DNA of 64,000 nucleotides from Betaproteobacteria bacterium. GTDB lineage: Bacteria; Pseudomonadota; Gammaproteobacteria; Burkholderiales; SG8-41. Shown piece after piece: positions 56,185-64,000 of the stretch. A model generated the notes under the pieces. That model saw only the letters and a list, made by a program, of their open reading frames with translations. It searched no databases and had not been told where the DNA came from. The position numbers were made by a program, and so were the translations under genes. Where the stretch lies: assembly GCA_025363435.1 (NCBI GenBank), contig JANYDY010000115.1, positions 1 to 64,000 of the forward strand, read 5' to 3'. Numbering within the stretch: position 1 is the stretch's first letter; the number at the start of each line of letters is the position of its first letter.

Positions 56185-57258
56185 TTACCGGTGCCGGTTG
56201 ATTGCGATCGGGATACGCTGGCGCCCGAACTGTCCGTTGAATAGTGCAAACGCGCCGGCAATCGTCGTTGCGCAGTGCGGGCATTTCGCTTCCGGCGTGA
56301 CTTCATGTGATTCGATCCGGTGCCAGTCGCGCACGATCAGCGCGGCGCGGCATTGCGGACAGAACGTCGTGCCGCCTTCAGTGTCGTGCACGTTGCCGGT
56401 GTAGACGTAATGCAGGCCGGCATCGAGCGCGATTTTTCTCGAGCGCGTCAATGTTGCCGGCGGCGTCGGCGGCAGGTCGTTCATTTTGTAGTCGGGATGA
56501 AAGGCGGTGAAATGCAGCGGCACGTCGGGGCCGAGTTCTTTCATGATCCACGCGCTCATCGCGGCGATTTCTTCGGGCGAGTCGTTTTTACCTGGAATCA
56601 GCAGCGTGGTGATTTCGAACCACACCTTCGTCTCGTGTTTGAGATAGACCAGCGTGTCGAGCACCGGCTGCAAATGCGCGCCGCAGAGCTTGAAATAGAA
56701 CTCGTCGGTGAACGCTTTCAGATCGACGTTGGCGGCGTCGATTTTCGAATAGAAGTCGCGGCGCGGTGCGTCGTGCATGTAGCCGGCGGTGACCGCGACC
56801 GTTTTCACGCCGCGCGCGTGGCAGGCGTCGGCGACGTCCATTGCGTATTCAGCGAAAATTACCGGGTCGTTGTAGGTGAAGGCGACGCTCTTGCAACCAC
56901 CGTCGACCGCCGCCTGCGCGATCGCCTCGGGCGAAGCCTGGTCAGCGAGCCGGTCCATGTCTTTTGATTTGCTGATGTCCCAGTTCTGGCAGAACTTGCA
57001 GGCGAGGTTGCAGCCGGCGGTGCCGAACGACAGCACGCTGGAACCGGGATAAAAATGATTCAGCGGTTTTTTTTCGATCGGGTCGATGCAGAAACCCGAC
57101 GAGCGGCCGTAGGTGGTCAGCATCATCCAGTCGCCCACGCGCTCGCGCACGAAGCAGGCGCCGCGCTGGCCGTCGTGCAATTTGCAGTCGCGCGGACAGA
57201 GGTCGCATTGCATGCGGCCGTCGGCGAGCAGATGCCACCAGCGTCCGGCGTAACTCAT
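56185..57258 (-). CDS. amrS: AmmeMemoRadiSam system radical SAM enzyme
   Basis: A 357-residue radical SAM enzyme of the group found with AMMECR1 and MEMO1 homologues. An N-terminal CDLCPRDC motif precedes the cluster site GCNLACKFCQNWDI (CxxxCxxC near residue 80). FTYNDPVIFAEYAMDVADAC, FHPDYKMNDLPPTP, and a C-terminal zinc-ribbon-like pair CPQC and CPHC complete it. It resembles pyruvate formate-lyase-activating enzymes but lacks a glycyl-radical partner here. It is downstream of amrA, with a 4-base gap, in the cluster order B-A-S. The start at 57258 begins MSYAGRWWHLL. Confidence 0.93.
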   Translation of the reverse strand: MSYAGRWWHLLADGRMQCDLCPRDCKLHDGQRGACFVRERVGDWMMLTTYGRSSGFCIDPIEKKPLNHFYPGSSVLSFGTAGCNLACKFCQNWDISKSKDMDRLADQASPEAIAQAAVDGGCKSVAFTYNDPVIFAEYAMDVADACHARGVKTVAVTAGYMHDAPRRDFYSKIDAANVDLKAFTDEFYFKLCGAHLQPVLDTLVYLKHETKVWFEITTLLIPGKNDSPEEIAAMSAWIMKELGPDVPLHFTAFHPDYKMNDLPPTPPATLTRSRKIALDAGLHYVYTGNVHDTEGGTTFCPQCRAALIVRDWHRIESHEVTPEAKCPHCATTIAGAFALFNGQFGRQRIPIAINRHR

Positions 57259-57262
57259 GGCA

Positions 57263-57865
57263 TTAGTCGTCTTCGCGAAACTTGCTGACGGTGTAACGCG
57301 AGAGTTTGACCGCAGGGTCCCAGAAATCAGGCGGCAGGCCGCCTTTGTACTTGAGATTGCCCATGAAGACGCTGGCGTCGGCAAACTCTTCCCACACTTG
57401 CGGCAGGAAGGTGCTGCGGTGATGGCCGTACTCGAAAATCACGCCGTCGATGCCGGGGCGTAGTTGTGCCAGCGCGTCGGCTTCGTCGCGCCATTGCATC
57501 AGCGCCACTGCTGAGAGCACGGAAACTTCGACTTTTATGCCGGAAAATTCCTCCGCGGTCAGTGCTTTAAAACGCGGGTCACGGAATGCTGCAGCGAGCG
57601 CATTGGCGCGTACGTCCTCGCCCAGCGCGCGATGCGCTTCCAGCGTGCCGATGCAGCCGCGCAGCTTGCCGGCCAGCGTCAGCGTGACGAAGCAAGCGCC
57701 GGTCGCCTGCAGCCGCGCGGCATCAGTTGCAGGTGTGGTCGCCAGTTTTAGCTGCGATGCGATGGCGTTACGTGCCATTGCTAGAAGCACTTTTCCGGCA
57801 TCGGCCGGCAATATATCCGCGCTTTGCATTTGCGCCATCGCCAGCGCGCCGATATCAGTGGACAT
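57263..57865 (-). CDS. amrA: AmmeMemoRadiSam system protein A (AMMECR1 domain)
   Basis: A 200-residue AMMECR1-domain protein. The signature LRGCIGTLEAHRALGEDVRANALAA (read as LRGCIGTLEAHR and ALGEDVRANALAA), DPRFKALTAEEF, KVEVSVLS, and GVIFEYGHHRSTFLPQVW are all visible, with LRGCIG the family hallmark. Human AMMECR1 has no settled biochemical function. Ribosome site AAGGAG precedes the ATG at 57865. It overlaps the end of the MEMO1-like gene by 11 bases, so the three proteins should be made together. Confidence 0.94.
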   Translation of the reverse strand: MSTDIGALAMAQMQSADILPADAGKVLLAMARNAIASQLKLATTPATDAARLQATGACFVTLTLAGKLRGCIGTLEAHRALGEDVRANALAAAFRDPRFKALTAEEFSGIKVEVSVLSAVALMQWRDEADALAQLRPGIDGVIFEYGHHRSTFLPQVWEEFADASVFMGNLKYKGGLPPDFWDPAVKLSRYTVSKFREDD

Positions 57866-58676
57866 GTTGCTCCTTGTTATCTTCAGAGCAGAATACAAAG
57901 GCGCCGTAGCCGACAACACGCTGACGGTCGCCGGCAGTGTCGCCTGAATTGCGCAGATCGATCAGGTCCGGGGTCAGGTGGTGACGGCGCGCGGCGAGGG
58001 CGAGCCCGTTGACCGGCGTGCCACCGCAGGCCTGAGTGTGCGTAACGTCGCTGCGCATGTCGAGTATGGCCTGCGCGGTAGCACGGTCGAGCGCTTGCGC
58101 TTCAGCGTAATTCAGATAGTGCGACAGATCAGAGCTGACCACGATCAGCGTCTCTGCACCGCCCCATAGCGTATCGATGACCTGCGCAACTTCTTCGGCA
58201 CTGGCGTCGCCCACCGCCAGCGGTACCACGGTAAAGTCGGCGAGTGCCGATTGCAGAAAGGGCAGATGCACTTCGAGAGAATGTTCTTCAGCGTGGGCGG
58301 CACCGTTAACGCACACCTGCGGCAGCAACGACAACGCGGCATGTGCCTTGGCATCCACCATAAGGTTGCCGAGCGGCGTTGCCAGCATGCTTGCGGCCGG
58401 CAGTGCGAGTCCGCGTATGGCGACGCGATGCACCGGCCCCAGCAGCACGACGCGTTTGATGCGGTCGCGCGCGGGCGCCAGTCGTGCATAAGCTGCTGCG
58501 GCGACAGGGCCCGAATAAATATAGCCGGCGTGCGGCGCAATGATGGCCTTGGGCACCGGTTTGGCGCGCGCGGCGGGTTCGGCAGCGGCCAGCATCGCTT
58601 CAACCTCGCGGCGCAGTTCGGCGGCGGCGGACGGATAAAAAAGTCCGGCGACTGTGGGCGGGCGGACGTTGATCAT
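57855..58676 (-). CDS. amrB: AmmeMemoRadiSam system protein B (MEMO1 homologue)
   Basis: A 273-residue MEMO-family protein. His49 in IIAPHAGYIYSG, His83 in LLGPVHRVAIRG and Cys217 in THTQACGGTP match the metal-binding His, His and Cys of human MEMO1. The fold is related to LigB-type non-heme iron dioxygenases, and human MEMO1 binds copper or iron. It leads the trio with the AMMECR1 and radical SAM genes. GAGGAG at 58683-58688 fixes the start at 58676. Confidence 0.94.
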   Translation of the reverse strand: MINVRPPTVAGLFYPSAAAELRREVEAMLAAAEPAARAKPVPKAIIAPHAGYIYSGPVAAAAYARLAPARDRIKRVVLLGPVHRVAIRGLALPAASMLATPLGNLMVDAKAHAALSLLPQVCVNGAAHAEEHSLEVHLPFLQSALADFTVVPLAVGDASAEEVAQVIDTLWGGAETLIVVSSDLSHYLNYAEAQALDRATAQAILDMRSDVTHTQACGGTPVNGLALAARRHHLTPDLIDLRNSGDTAGDRQRVVGYGAFVFCSEDNKEQHVH

Positions 58677-58798
58677 GGAATGCTCCTCGCGGTTTATGCG
58701 GGACGTCGCGCGTAATATCAATTGCGGCGCACAGGATGGTGATTATAGTCCCGCCCGAGACGCGTCAACATGGCGCCGGTGCGCATAACAACTGCTGG

Positions 58799-58804
58799 TA
58801 CAAT
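58799..58804 (+). promoter_or_regulatory. Likely -10 element for ispDF
   Basis: TACAAT lies 25 nt before the ispD ATG in the divergent region with the AmmeMemoRadiSam genes. A start near 58811 would exclude the longer in-frame ORF that begins at 58770. No good -35 is visible. Confidence 0.42.
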
Positions 58805-58829
58805 CGTGCGGGTTACCCTTTTATTTCTT

Positions 58830-59528
58830 ATGCCAAAATTTTTCGCTCTCGTTCCGGCCGCCGGCAGCGGTGCGCGCATGGCTGCCGCCCGGCCCAAGCA
58901 ATACCTGACGCTGGCCGGCAAACCGCTGCTCTATCACACGCTGAAACAACTCTGCGCCGGCGCCGATATCGAACGCGTGTTCGTGGTGCTCGCCGCGGGC
59001 GACGATTTTTATGCGCAGCAGGACTGGCAACCGTTTGCCGGCAAACTCGAACCGCTGTATTGCGGCGGCGCAACCCGCGCAGCGAGCGTATTCAACGGCC
59101 TCCTGGCGGTGCGTGATCTGGTCGCAGCCGACGACTGGGTGCTGGTGCACGATGCGGTCAGACCCTGCCTGCCCGCTGCCGCGCTTGAGCGCTTGATTAC
59201 AACACTGCGTGACGATGCGGCAGGCGGTCTGCTCGCCCTGCCGGTGGTGGATACGATCAAGCGCGCCGATGGCGAGGGCCGGGTCGCACAAACAGAATCG
59301 CGCGATGCGCTGTGGCAGGCGCAGACGCCGCAGATGTTTCGTTATCGCGTGCTGCTCGAAGCGCTGCGCGCAATCGACCCCGTAGCGGCAACCGACGAAG
59401 CAAGTGCGATCGAACGCATGGGTATGCGGCCGCGGCTGGTGATGGGGGACACGCGCAACCTCAAGGTCACGTATCCTCACGACCTTGAACTCGCTGCACT
59501 CATTCTGAAAAGCATGGAGAACGTATGA
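58830..59528 (+). CDS. ispD: 2-C-methyl-D-erythritol 4-phosphate cytidylyltransferase
   Basis: A 232-residue enzyme of the non-mevalonate isoprenoid pathway, turning MEP and CTP into CDP-ME. The CTP-binding N-terminus is [22 protein letters not shown] with its Arg and Lys, and [21 protein letters not shown] and [11 protein letters not shown] follow as expected. The end overlaps ispF by four bases, so the two are coupled. Confidence 0.97.
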   Translation: MPKFFALVPAAGSGARMAAARPKQYLTLAGKPLLYHTLKQLCAGADIERVFVVLAAGDDFYAQQDWQPFAGKLEPLYCGGATRAASVFNGLLAVRDLVAADDWVLVHDAVRPCLPAAALERLITTLRDDAAGGLLALPVVDTIKRADGEGRVAQTESRDALWQAQTPQMFRYRVLLEALRAIDPVAATDEASAIERMGMRPRLVMGDTRNLKVTYPHDLELAALILKSMENV

Positions 59529-60016
59529 GAATCGGTCAGGGCTTTGACGCGCATGCACTGGTTGACGGCCGCCGCCTCGTCATCGGCGGCGTGACTATTC
59601 CGCATCCGCGCGGTCTCGACGGGCATTCCGACGCCGACGTGCTGTTGCATGCGATTTGCGACGCCTTGATCGGTGCTGCCGCGCTCGGCGATATCGGTCG
59701 CCATTTTCCCGACAGCGATCCGCAATACAAAGGCGTCGATAGTCGCAAGCTGCTGCGCGCAACGGCGGCGCTGCTGGCCAAACATGGCTGGAGTCTGCTC
59801 AATCTTGACGCCACCATCATCGCGCAGGAGCCGCGCATGGCGCCGCATGTGCCGGCAATGATCACCAACATCGCTGTCGATCTCGGTGTGCCGGAAGGCA
59901 GCATCAGCGTCAAGGCGAAGACCACCGAGAAACTCGGTTTCACCGGCCGCGGCGAAGGCATTGCCGCCGAAGCGATTGCCTTGATCGCACCGCTGGCGGC
60001 GGGCGTTCCCGGGTAA
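59525..60016 (+). CDS. ispF: 2-C-methyl-D-erythritol 2,4-cyclodiphosphate synthase
   Basis: A 163-residue trimeric enzyme that cyclises CDP-ME 2-phosphate. [10 protein letters not shown] holds the metal-binding Asp and His, [19 protein letters not shown] the second metal and substrate site, and [21 protein letters not shown] the C-terminal signature. It begins in the ispD stop codon. IspE, the intervening enzyme of the pathway, is not in this window. Confidence 0.97.
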   Translation: MRIGQGFDAHALVDGRRLVIGGVTIPHPRGLDGHSDADVLLHAICDALIGAAALGDIGRHFPDSDPQYKGVDSRKLLRATAALLAKHGWSLLNLDATIIAQEPRMAPHVPAMITNIAVDLGVPEGSISVKAKTTEKLGFTGRGEGIAAEAIALIAPLAAGVPG

Positions 60017-60026
60017 GCGGCTGACC

Positions 60027-60455
60027 CTATTTGACCGCGGCCGGTGGCGCGGCCTTCGGCGCTTCTTTTTTTGCAGGCGCCGCCGGCGGTTTCGGTGCAA
60101 CGGTGGTTTCGCGGAATTGTTCGATCAGGCGAAAGGCGCCGCCGATCACACTCGAATTCGGATTGTCGTGGCAGTACGCGTCGAGGTAGGCGTAGAGTTG
60201 ATCGCCGACAGGCAGCGTGCCGGTCGGCACCTGCCGCGCCGGATTGGCGTAGTTGTAGCCGGAGACGAAGCCGAGGATCCAGAATTCGTATTGCTGGCGG
60301 ATTGCCCGGTTATTTGCGTATTTTCCCCAGGTTGCGCATGAAGCATTATCGAACGGAAAAAAAATATTGATTTGCTGCTCGGCAGCAAGCGCCGGCGCAG
60401 TGATCGCCGCGGTCAGCGCCGCAGTTAGCGCGGCGCGCATCAGAAATTTACGCAT
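60027..60455 (-). CDS. Exported hypothetical protein
   Basis: A 142-residue protein with a signal peptide ending near APALAAE. The mature part has SCATWGKYANNRAIRQQYEFWILGFVSG (two pieces: SCATWGKYANN and IRQQYEFWILGFVSG), then YLDAYCHDNPNSSV, which resembles the Rap1a/Tai and HdeA-like small exported protein pattern with two cysteines that could bond. A Pro/Ala/Lys-rich tail ends the protein. Function unknown. It is convergent with ispF, 10 bases away. Confidence 0.72.
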   Translation of the reverse strand: MRKFLMRAALTAALTAAITAPALAAEQQINIFFPFDNASCATWGKYANNRAIRQQYEFWILGFVSGYNYANPARQVPTGTLPVGDQLYAYLDAYCHDNPNSSVIGGAFRLIEQFRETTVAPKPPAAPAKKEAPKAAPPAAVK

Positions 60456-60502
60456 ATTGTTCCCGGTGCAAATGCATCAATGCGCGCATGCTAGCAGGTT
60501 TG

Positions 60503-60508
60503 TATAAT
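60503..60508 (+). promoter_or_regulatory. -10 element for the cyclic-nucleotide-binding protein
   Basis: A perfect TATAAT sits upstream of the gene and predicts a transcript start near 60515. That excludes a start at 60507 and favours 60540 or 60552 as the initiation codon. Confidence 0.5.
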
Positions 60509-60551
60509 GCGTGACGAGGCGCTTGCCGCCATCAGAGGGATGCCAAACCCC

Positions 60552-61025
60552 ATGGACTACGTTGCCGTTTTTAACCGCAGCCGCAGTGAACAGAGCGGGC
60601 AGGGTGACGATCTTCAATTGCCGCACTGGAGCGAGGAGAACTGGCGCACGCTGTTTGCAGTGACCAGCACGCGCAGCTTCAAGGCCAGCGAAGTGGTGAT
60701 TCAGCGCGGGGTCGCAGATCGCGCGCTGTATTTTGTTGCTGCCGGCTCGCTCGAAGTCGGCGTTACCTATATGGACGGCGTGAGCATCAGCCCGATTGCC
60801 AAAATCAGCGCCGGCAGCGTGATCGGCGAGCAGTCGTTTTTTGACGGTCAACCGCGCTCGGCAAATGTATGGGCGGTGACCGCAGGCGAATTGCTGTGCC
60901 TGACCGCTGATCAGTTCCAGACGTTGTCGGACAAGGAACCTGGGTTGGCGCGCGATTTGTTGTTTGCGCTGGGGCGTGTCTTGTCGTTGCGCCTGCGCAA
61001 TACGACGGTTCGCATCCGGCGCTAG
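60552..61025 (+). CDS. Single cyclic-nucleotide-binding domain protein (no HTH)
   Basis: A 157-residue protein made almost only of a Crp-type cyclic nucleotide-binding domain. VVIQRGVADRALYFVAAGSLEVGV, SVIGEQSFFDGQPRSANVWAV and the final ALGRVLSLRLRN helix match that fold (the first split as VVIQRGVADRALYF and VAAGSLEVGV). There is no DNA-binding domain, so it is a stand-alone sensor or adaptor. A GAGGG at 60535-60539 and the promoter favour 60552; 60540 is possible. Role unknown. Confidence 0.8.
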   Translation: MDYVAVFNRSRSEQSGQGDDLQLPHWSEENWRTLFAVTSTRSFKASEVVIQRGVADRALYFVAAGSLEVGVTYMDGVSISPIAKISAGSVIGEQSFFDGQPRSANVWAVTAGELLCLTADQFQTLSDKEPGLARDLLFALGRVLSLRLRNTTVRIRR

Positions 61026-61032
61026 CTGCACA

Positions 61033-62337
61033 TTACAGAGCGGGCAGTTCAACCCGCGCTTCGAGCCCGCCGCCATCGCGCGCCAGCAGCTGCACGCTAC
61101 CGTGGTGCAAGCGGGCGATTCTGTCGACAATCGCCAGCCCCAGACCGGAACCGCTGGTGCTGCGCGCCGTATTCAGGCGCGTGAACGGCTGCAGCATGCG
61201 TTCGGCGTCAGCGGCGGGAATGCCGGGGCCGCGGTCGAGCACCGACAGGCGCACGCGATTGTCGTGCAACGACGTTTCGATTTCGACCGCCGCGCTGCCG
61301 TGGCGCAGGGCATTGTCAATCAGATTGGTGAGCAGCCGCTGCATGGCGAGCGGTTTGAGCTGCAGCCGCGACACTTTGCCGCTGCGCGCGGTGATGGCGA
61401 CGCCCTGACGCCGGTAGCGCTCGGCAATCGTATTGACGATTTCATCGAGATTGCATTCAGTGGCGGCGCTTTGTTCGCCACTGACGCGCGCGAAATCGAG
61501 AAACTGGTTGATCACGGCGTCGATATCGGCAATGTCCTGCACCATGCCTTCCATCAGCGACGGATCGGTTTTGTCGCCAATCATTTCAAGGCCGAGACGG
61601 ATGCGTGCCAGCGGTGTGCGTAAATCATGTGATACGCCGGCAAGCAGCAGCGCGCGGTCTTCGTCGAGGCGCTTGAGGTCGGTCGACATCTGATTGAAGG
61701 CGTGCGACAGCGTGCGGATTTCGCTCGGCCCGCTTTCGTCAACCGGTGCCGGCGTCTGTCCGCGGCCGATCGCCGCCGCCGCGCGCGTCAACTCGCGCAG
61801 CGCGCGGCCGATGCGGGTAACGATCAGAAACGCGCCGATGACAGACAGCAGTAAAACCAGCAGGCCCCAGCCGATCCAGCGCAGTTGTTCGGTACGCTCG
61901 ACGCGCTCGCGCGGCATGCTGACCCAATAATCGACATTGTCGATGGCAAAATTGACCCACACATTTCCGGCCGCGCCGGTTGATTGCAGCAGCCGGGTGT
62001 CGCTGCCGAGGCGCCGCTGCAGCTCGGCAATAAGCAGGCGCACGAACGGCCGGTCAACCAGTGGTTCTACCGCTTCGTTCGGTGCGCCGGCGTGAACCTG
62101 GATGCCCTCCTGCTCGGACAGATCGCGCAGCAGATCGAAGCGCTTGTCGGGATTGGCGGTGATCAGTGCTGAGCGCGTCAGATTGACGATGCTGGTGATT
62201 TGCTGCGCCACCTGCACGGCGCGCGGTTCGCGTTCGGAGACGCGAAAAATTTGCAGCCACGCGAAGTTGCCGGCCACCAGCAGCAATGCGAGCAGCAGCA
62301 TGGCGCGCCACAGCAAGCTTTGCGGAAAAATTTTCAA
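61033..62337 (-). CDS. envZ: EnvZ-like sensor histidine kinase
   Basis: A 434-residue membrane histidine kinase. Two membrane segments (about 14-30 and 155-178) flank a periplasmic domain, then a HAMP domain, the dimerisation helix GVSHDLRTPLARIRLGLEM with the phospho-acceptor His, and the ATPase with LIDNALRHG, DRGPGIP and GSGLGLAIV. Closest to EnvZ. The start is uncertain: a TTG at 62337 (KIFPQSLLW) is chosen, and longer in-frame readings overlap ompR. It follows ompR as in enteric bacteria. Confidence 0.9.
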   Translation of the reverse strand: MKIFPQSLLWRAMLLLALLLVAGNFAWLQIFRVSEREPRAVQVAQQITSIVNLTRSALITANPDKRFDLLRDLSEQEGIQVHAGAPNEAVEPLVDRPFVRLLIAELQRRLGSDTRLLQSTGAAGNVWVNFAIDNVDYWVSMPRERVERTEQLRWIGWGLLVLLLSVIGAFLIVTRIGRALRELTRAAAAIGRGQTPAPVDESGPSEIRTLSHAFNQMSTDLKRLDEDRALLLAGVSHDLRTPLARIRLGLEMIGDKTDPSLMEGMVQDIADIDAVINQFLDFARVSGEQSAATECNLDEIVNTIAERYRRQGVAITARSGKVSRLQLKPLAMQRLLTNLIDNALRHGSAAVEIETSLHDNRVRLSVLDRGPGIPAADAERMLQPFTRLNTARSTSGSGLGLAIVDRIARLHHGSVQLLARDGGGLEARVELPAL

Positions 62338-62363
62338 TGCGGAAGTGCGGCCGGCGACGGTGG

Positions 62364-63086
62364 CTATTTCGTGCCGTCGGGCACGAACACGTAACCGAAC
62401 CCCCACACCGTCTGGATAAAGGCGGGTTTGGCCGGATCGGTTTCAATCAGCTTGCGCAAACGTGAAATCTGTACGTCGATGGCGCGGTCGAAGGCGCCGA
62501 ATTCGCGACCGCGCGCCAGTTCGGTCAGTTTGTCGCGCGACAACGGCGAACGCGCGTGTTGCACCAGAACCTTGAGCAGCGCGAATTCGCCGGTGGTGAG
62601 GGAAATCGGCGCGCCGGCGCGCGACAGGCTGCGCGCGGCAAGATTAAAACTGAATTCGCCGAATTCAACCACCTGCGCTTCGCTGCTTGGCGCCCCCGGC
62701 GGCTGCGTTTCCGGCGCGCGCCGCAGCACAGCTTGTATGCGTGCCACCAGTTCGCGCGGGTTAAACGGTTTGGGCAGGTAGTCGTCGGCGCCGACTTCCA
62801 GGCCGACGATGCGATCGACGTCATCCCCCTTGGCGGTCAGCATGATGATTGGAATTTTGTCGCCGAGTCCGCGCAGCCGGCGGCAGATCGACAGGCCGTC
62901 CTCGCCCGGCATCATGAGATCGAGCACCATCAGATCATAGCGTTCGCGCGCGAGCCAGCGGTTCATGTCATTACCGTCAATGGCGGCGCGCACGCTGTAA
63001 CCCTGCTCGCTTAAATAGCGGTTGAGCAGTTCGCGCAGTCGTGCGTCGTCATCAACGACAAGTATGCGTGTCTTGGTATCTGTCAT
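62364..63086 (-). CDS. ompR: OmpR-family response regulator
   Basis: A 240-residue regulator. The receiver domain has ILVVDDDARLRELLNRYL, the phospho-Asp in LMVLDLMMPGEDG, the switch Thr in IMLTAKG and Lys in YLPKPF. The OmpR/PhoB winged helix follows, with FAFLL-like LTTGEFALLKVLVQH and GAFDRAIDVQISRLRKLIE. A single AGGA ribosome site favours the ATG at 63086 over two upstream ATGs. The receiver matches OmpR closely. Pair with envZ gives an osmotic or envelope stress system. Confidence 0.93.
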   Translation of the reverse strand: MTDTKTRILVVDDDARLRELLNRYLSEQGYSVRAAIDGNDMNRWLARERYDLMVLDLMMPGEDGLSICRRLRGLGDKIPIIMLTAKGDDVDRIVGLEVGADDYLPKPFNPRELVARIQAVLRRAPETQPPGAPSSEAQVVEFGEFSFNLAARSLSRAGAPISLTTGEFALLKVLVQHARSPLSRDKLTELARGREFGAFDRAIDVQISRLRKLIETDPAKPAFIQTVWGFGYVFVPDGTK

Positions 63087-63125
63087 GTGCGTCATCCTAG
63101 CCATTTCGATTTGCCAATGCCACTG

Positions 63126-63176
63126 TTTTGTAAGTGATTGTTAATGTGCCTCGCAGCGAAACAATTTGTTACAAAA
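63126..63176. promoter_or_regulatory. Possible OmpR-like sites between ompR and the small exported genes
   Basis: TTTTGTAAGTG on the plus strand at 63126-63136, and TTTTGTAACAAAT on the minus strand at 63176-63164, share the TTTTGTAA core of enteric OmpR boxes. They lie within 90 nt upstream of ompR in the 233-base divergent gap. The rest of that gap shows no clear gene. This is a pattern resemblance only. Confidence 0.35.
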
Positions 63177-63319
63177 GACCGCCCGCGGCGCTCCGGTATT
63201 CGCCTGCTGCGGGCGTAGTATTCGTCAACGCACGAAAACTGTTTACGTTATCGACGCAGGTTCGCAGGCAACAGACTAAAAGTATTAACCGAGCGGCAAG
63301 CGCCGCCACAGGAGTTGGC

Positions 63320-63454
63320 ATGGCAGCAATCATCGCACTGGGCGCAATCGCGACATGGGCACTGGCCGCAGCGGCTGCGCACCGGCGTCGTGTTGTGGTG
63401 CGCTTTTATAATGGCGAGCGAGGTGTCGCGTTGCGGCGCCCGATCGATCCATGA
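63320..63454 (+). CDS. Small single-pass membrane protein
   Basis: A 44-residue frame starting MAAIIALGAIATWALAAAAA, a hydrophobic segment, followed by a basic cytoplasmic-type tail HRRRVVVRFYNGERG. CAGGAG at 63309-63314 sits 5 nt before the ATG, which is why I keep it despite its size. It is followed by another small gene 10 bases on. Unknown function. Confidence 0.55.
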   Translation: MAAIIALGAIATWALAAAAAHRRRVVVRFYNGERGVALRRPIDP

Positions 63455-63464
63455 AGGAGCAGGC

Positions 63465-63734
63465 ATGCGAACCCTGATCGGCTTGGCGGCGCTTTTGGCG
63501 ATGATGATCGCAGCACCGGTGATGGCCAATGGCTGGCGTAACGGCGGCGGTTTGCATGTGCAGACGCAGCGTCATCAGCAGGACCGTTTCCAGCGTCAAC
63601 CGCAGCGCGATTTCCGCAATCCGCAGCAGCACCCGGAGCGTCCGCGCGACGGCCGCATGACGGACCAGGAACGGCGCGATCTGCATCGCGATCTTGACCG
63701 CGCGAATCGTGAACTCTACAAAGACCGGCGCTGA
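63465..63734 (+). CDS. Small exported basic Gln/Arg-rich protein
   Basis: An 89-residue protein with a signal peptide (LIGLAALLAMMIAAPVMANG). The mature part is rich in Arg, Gln, His and Asp (QTQRHQQDRFQRQPQRDF; PRDGRMTDQERRDLHRDLDR), and no Cys is present. Ribosome site AAGGAG at 63454-63459 supports the start. It lies between two other small genes on the same strand. It may act in the periplasm; no function is known to me. Confidence 0.75.
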   Translation: MRTLIGLAALLAMMIAAPVMANGWRNGGGLHVQTQRHQQDRFQRQPQRDFRNPQQHPERPRDGRMTDQERRDLHRDLDRANRELYKDRR

Positions 63735-63745
63735 ACGGCCGGTCT
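63722..63745 (+). other. Small hairpin between the exported genes
   Basis: AGACCGG at 63722-63728 pairs with CCGGTCT at 63739-63745. No T run follows, so it is not an intrinsic terminator; it overlaps the 3' end of the preceding gene and could affect processing or stability. Confidence 0.4.
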
Positions 63746-63767
63746 ATAAACCTGAAAGGTAAACACC

Positions 63768-64000
63768 ATGAAACGTACTTACGCATTTTTACTGACTGCA
63801 ATTCTGTCGGTGATGACGGCGGCTGCTGCTGCGCAGGGCTTGCCCGGCGCAACCGTGAACAAGGGCGATGGCGCTGCATCCAAGGGTGCGGCTTCCCGCG
63901 ATGCCATGCGCGAACGCTGCCAGCAAAATCCGCAGGAATGCGAAAAGAAGAAGGCCGAATTCCAGAAGCGCCGCGAGGAATGCCGTGCCGACCCGGAAAA
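63768..64000 (+). CDS. Exported Cys/Lys-rich protein (3' end outside window)
   Basis: An open frame from the ATG at 63768 runs off the window after 77 codons. A signal peptide ends at MTAAAAAQG. The mature part begins LPGATVNKGDGAASKGAASR and continues as a charged helix with spaced cysteines (RERCQQNPQECEKKKAEF and RREECRADPE), like small periplasmic metal- or stress-related proteins. A GAAAGG precedes the start. The two small exported genes and this one form a run on the strand opposite to ompR. Incomplete, so no function is offered. Confidence 0.8.
   Translation, partial: MKRTYAFLLTAILSVMTAAAAAQGLPGATVNKGDGAASKGAASRDAMRERCQQNPQECEKKKAEFQKRREECRADPE

Overview
The window is a gene-dense, GC-rich piece of a bacterial chromosome with the gene content of a Betaproteobacterium. 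Supporting this are the tandem Aat and Bpt N-end-rule transferases, rnfB close to nth, suhB divergent from trmJ, BamC downstream of DapA, a classical FNR, and an IscR and Fur box of proteobacterial type. No tRNA, rRNA, CRISPR array, insertion sequence or prophage was seen, and no gap over 300 bases lacks a gene. Both ends cut genes: a LysR regulator on the left and a small exported protein on the right.

Layout. 1-7.0 kb: a LysR regulator divergent from a CoA-linked catabolic set (flavin reductase-like protein, amidohydrolase, NDP-forming acyl-CoA ligase, acyl-CoA dehydrogenase, SDR), then a cobalamin adenosyltransferase. 7.1-14.3 kb: TauE/DUF1634 membrane pair, two small c-type cytochromes, nth, a diguanylate cyclase, rnfB, an AI-2E-type permease and bpt/aat. 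14.4-23.8 kb: an oxygen-responsive block (DNR-like Crp regulator, nitronate monooxygenase-like enzyme, SPASM-type radical SAM enzyme, two universal stress proteins, Pat-like acyl-CoA ligase/GNAT, FNR, HemN). Four FNR-type boxes lie here, each placed 21-22 nt upstream of a -10 element. 23.9-31.5 kb: homospermidine synthase, methyltransferase, dapA-bamC, an MBL hydrolase, an Ala-rich repeat lipoprotein and a RoxA-type cupin. 31.6-41.0 kb: bcp-slyD, metallophosphatase/mutS, HD-GYP, an ABC-F ATPase, suhB and trmJ.

41.0-50.7 kb is an iron, cysteine and Fe-S block: an FTR1 iron permease under a Fur box, cysE, then iscR, a NifS/IscS-type desulfurase, an A-type carrier, sufBCDS, sufU and nfu as one compact hybrid ISC/SUF operon. 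IscR-like boxes precede both iscR and cysE. 50.7-64.0 kb: a membrane hydrolase, serB, mfd (carrying an in-frame inverted REP pair), the AmmeMemoRadiSam trio, ispDF, a lone cyclic-nucleotide-binding protein, envZ-ompR, and divergent small exported or membrane proteins.

Taken together the genes describe a facultatively anaerobic or microaerobic heterotroph whose heme synthesis, stress proteins and radical enzymes are linked to FNR, with Fe-S assembly tied to iron and cysteine supply. Function calls rest on motifs and recalled family resemblance; no database search was run.
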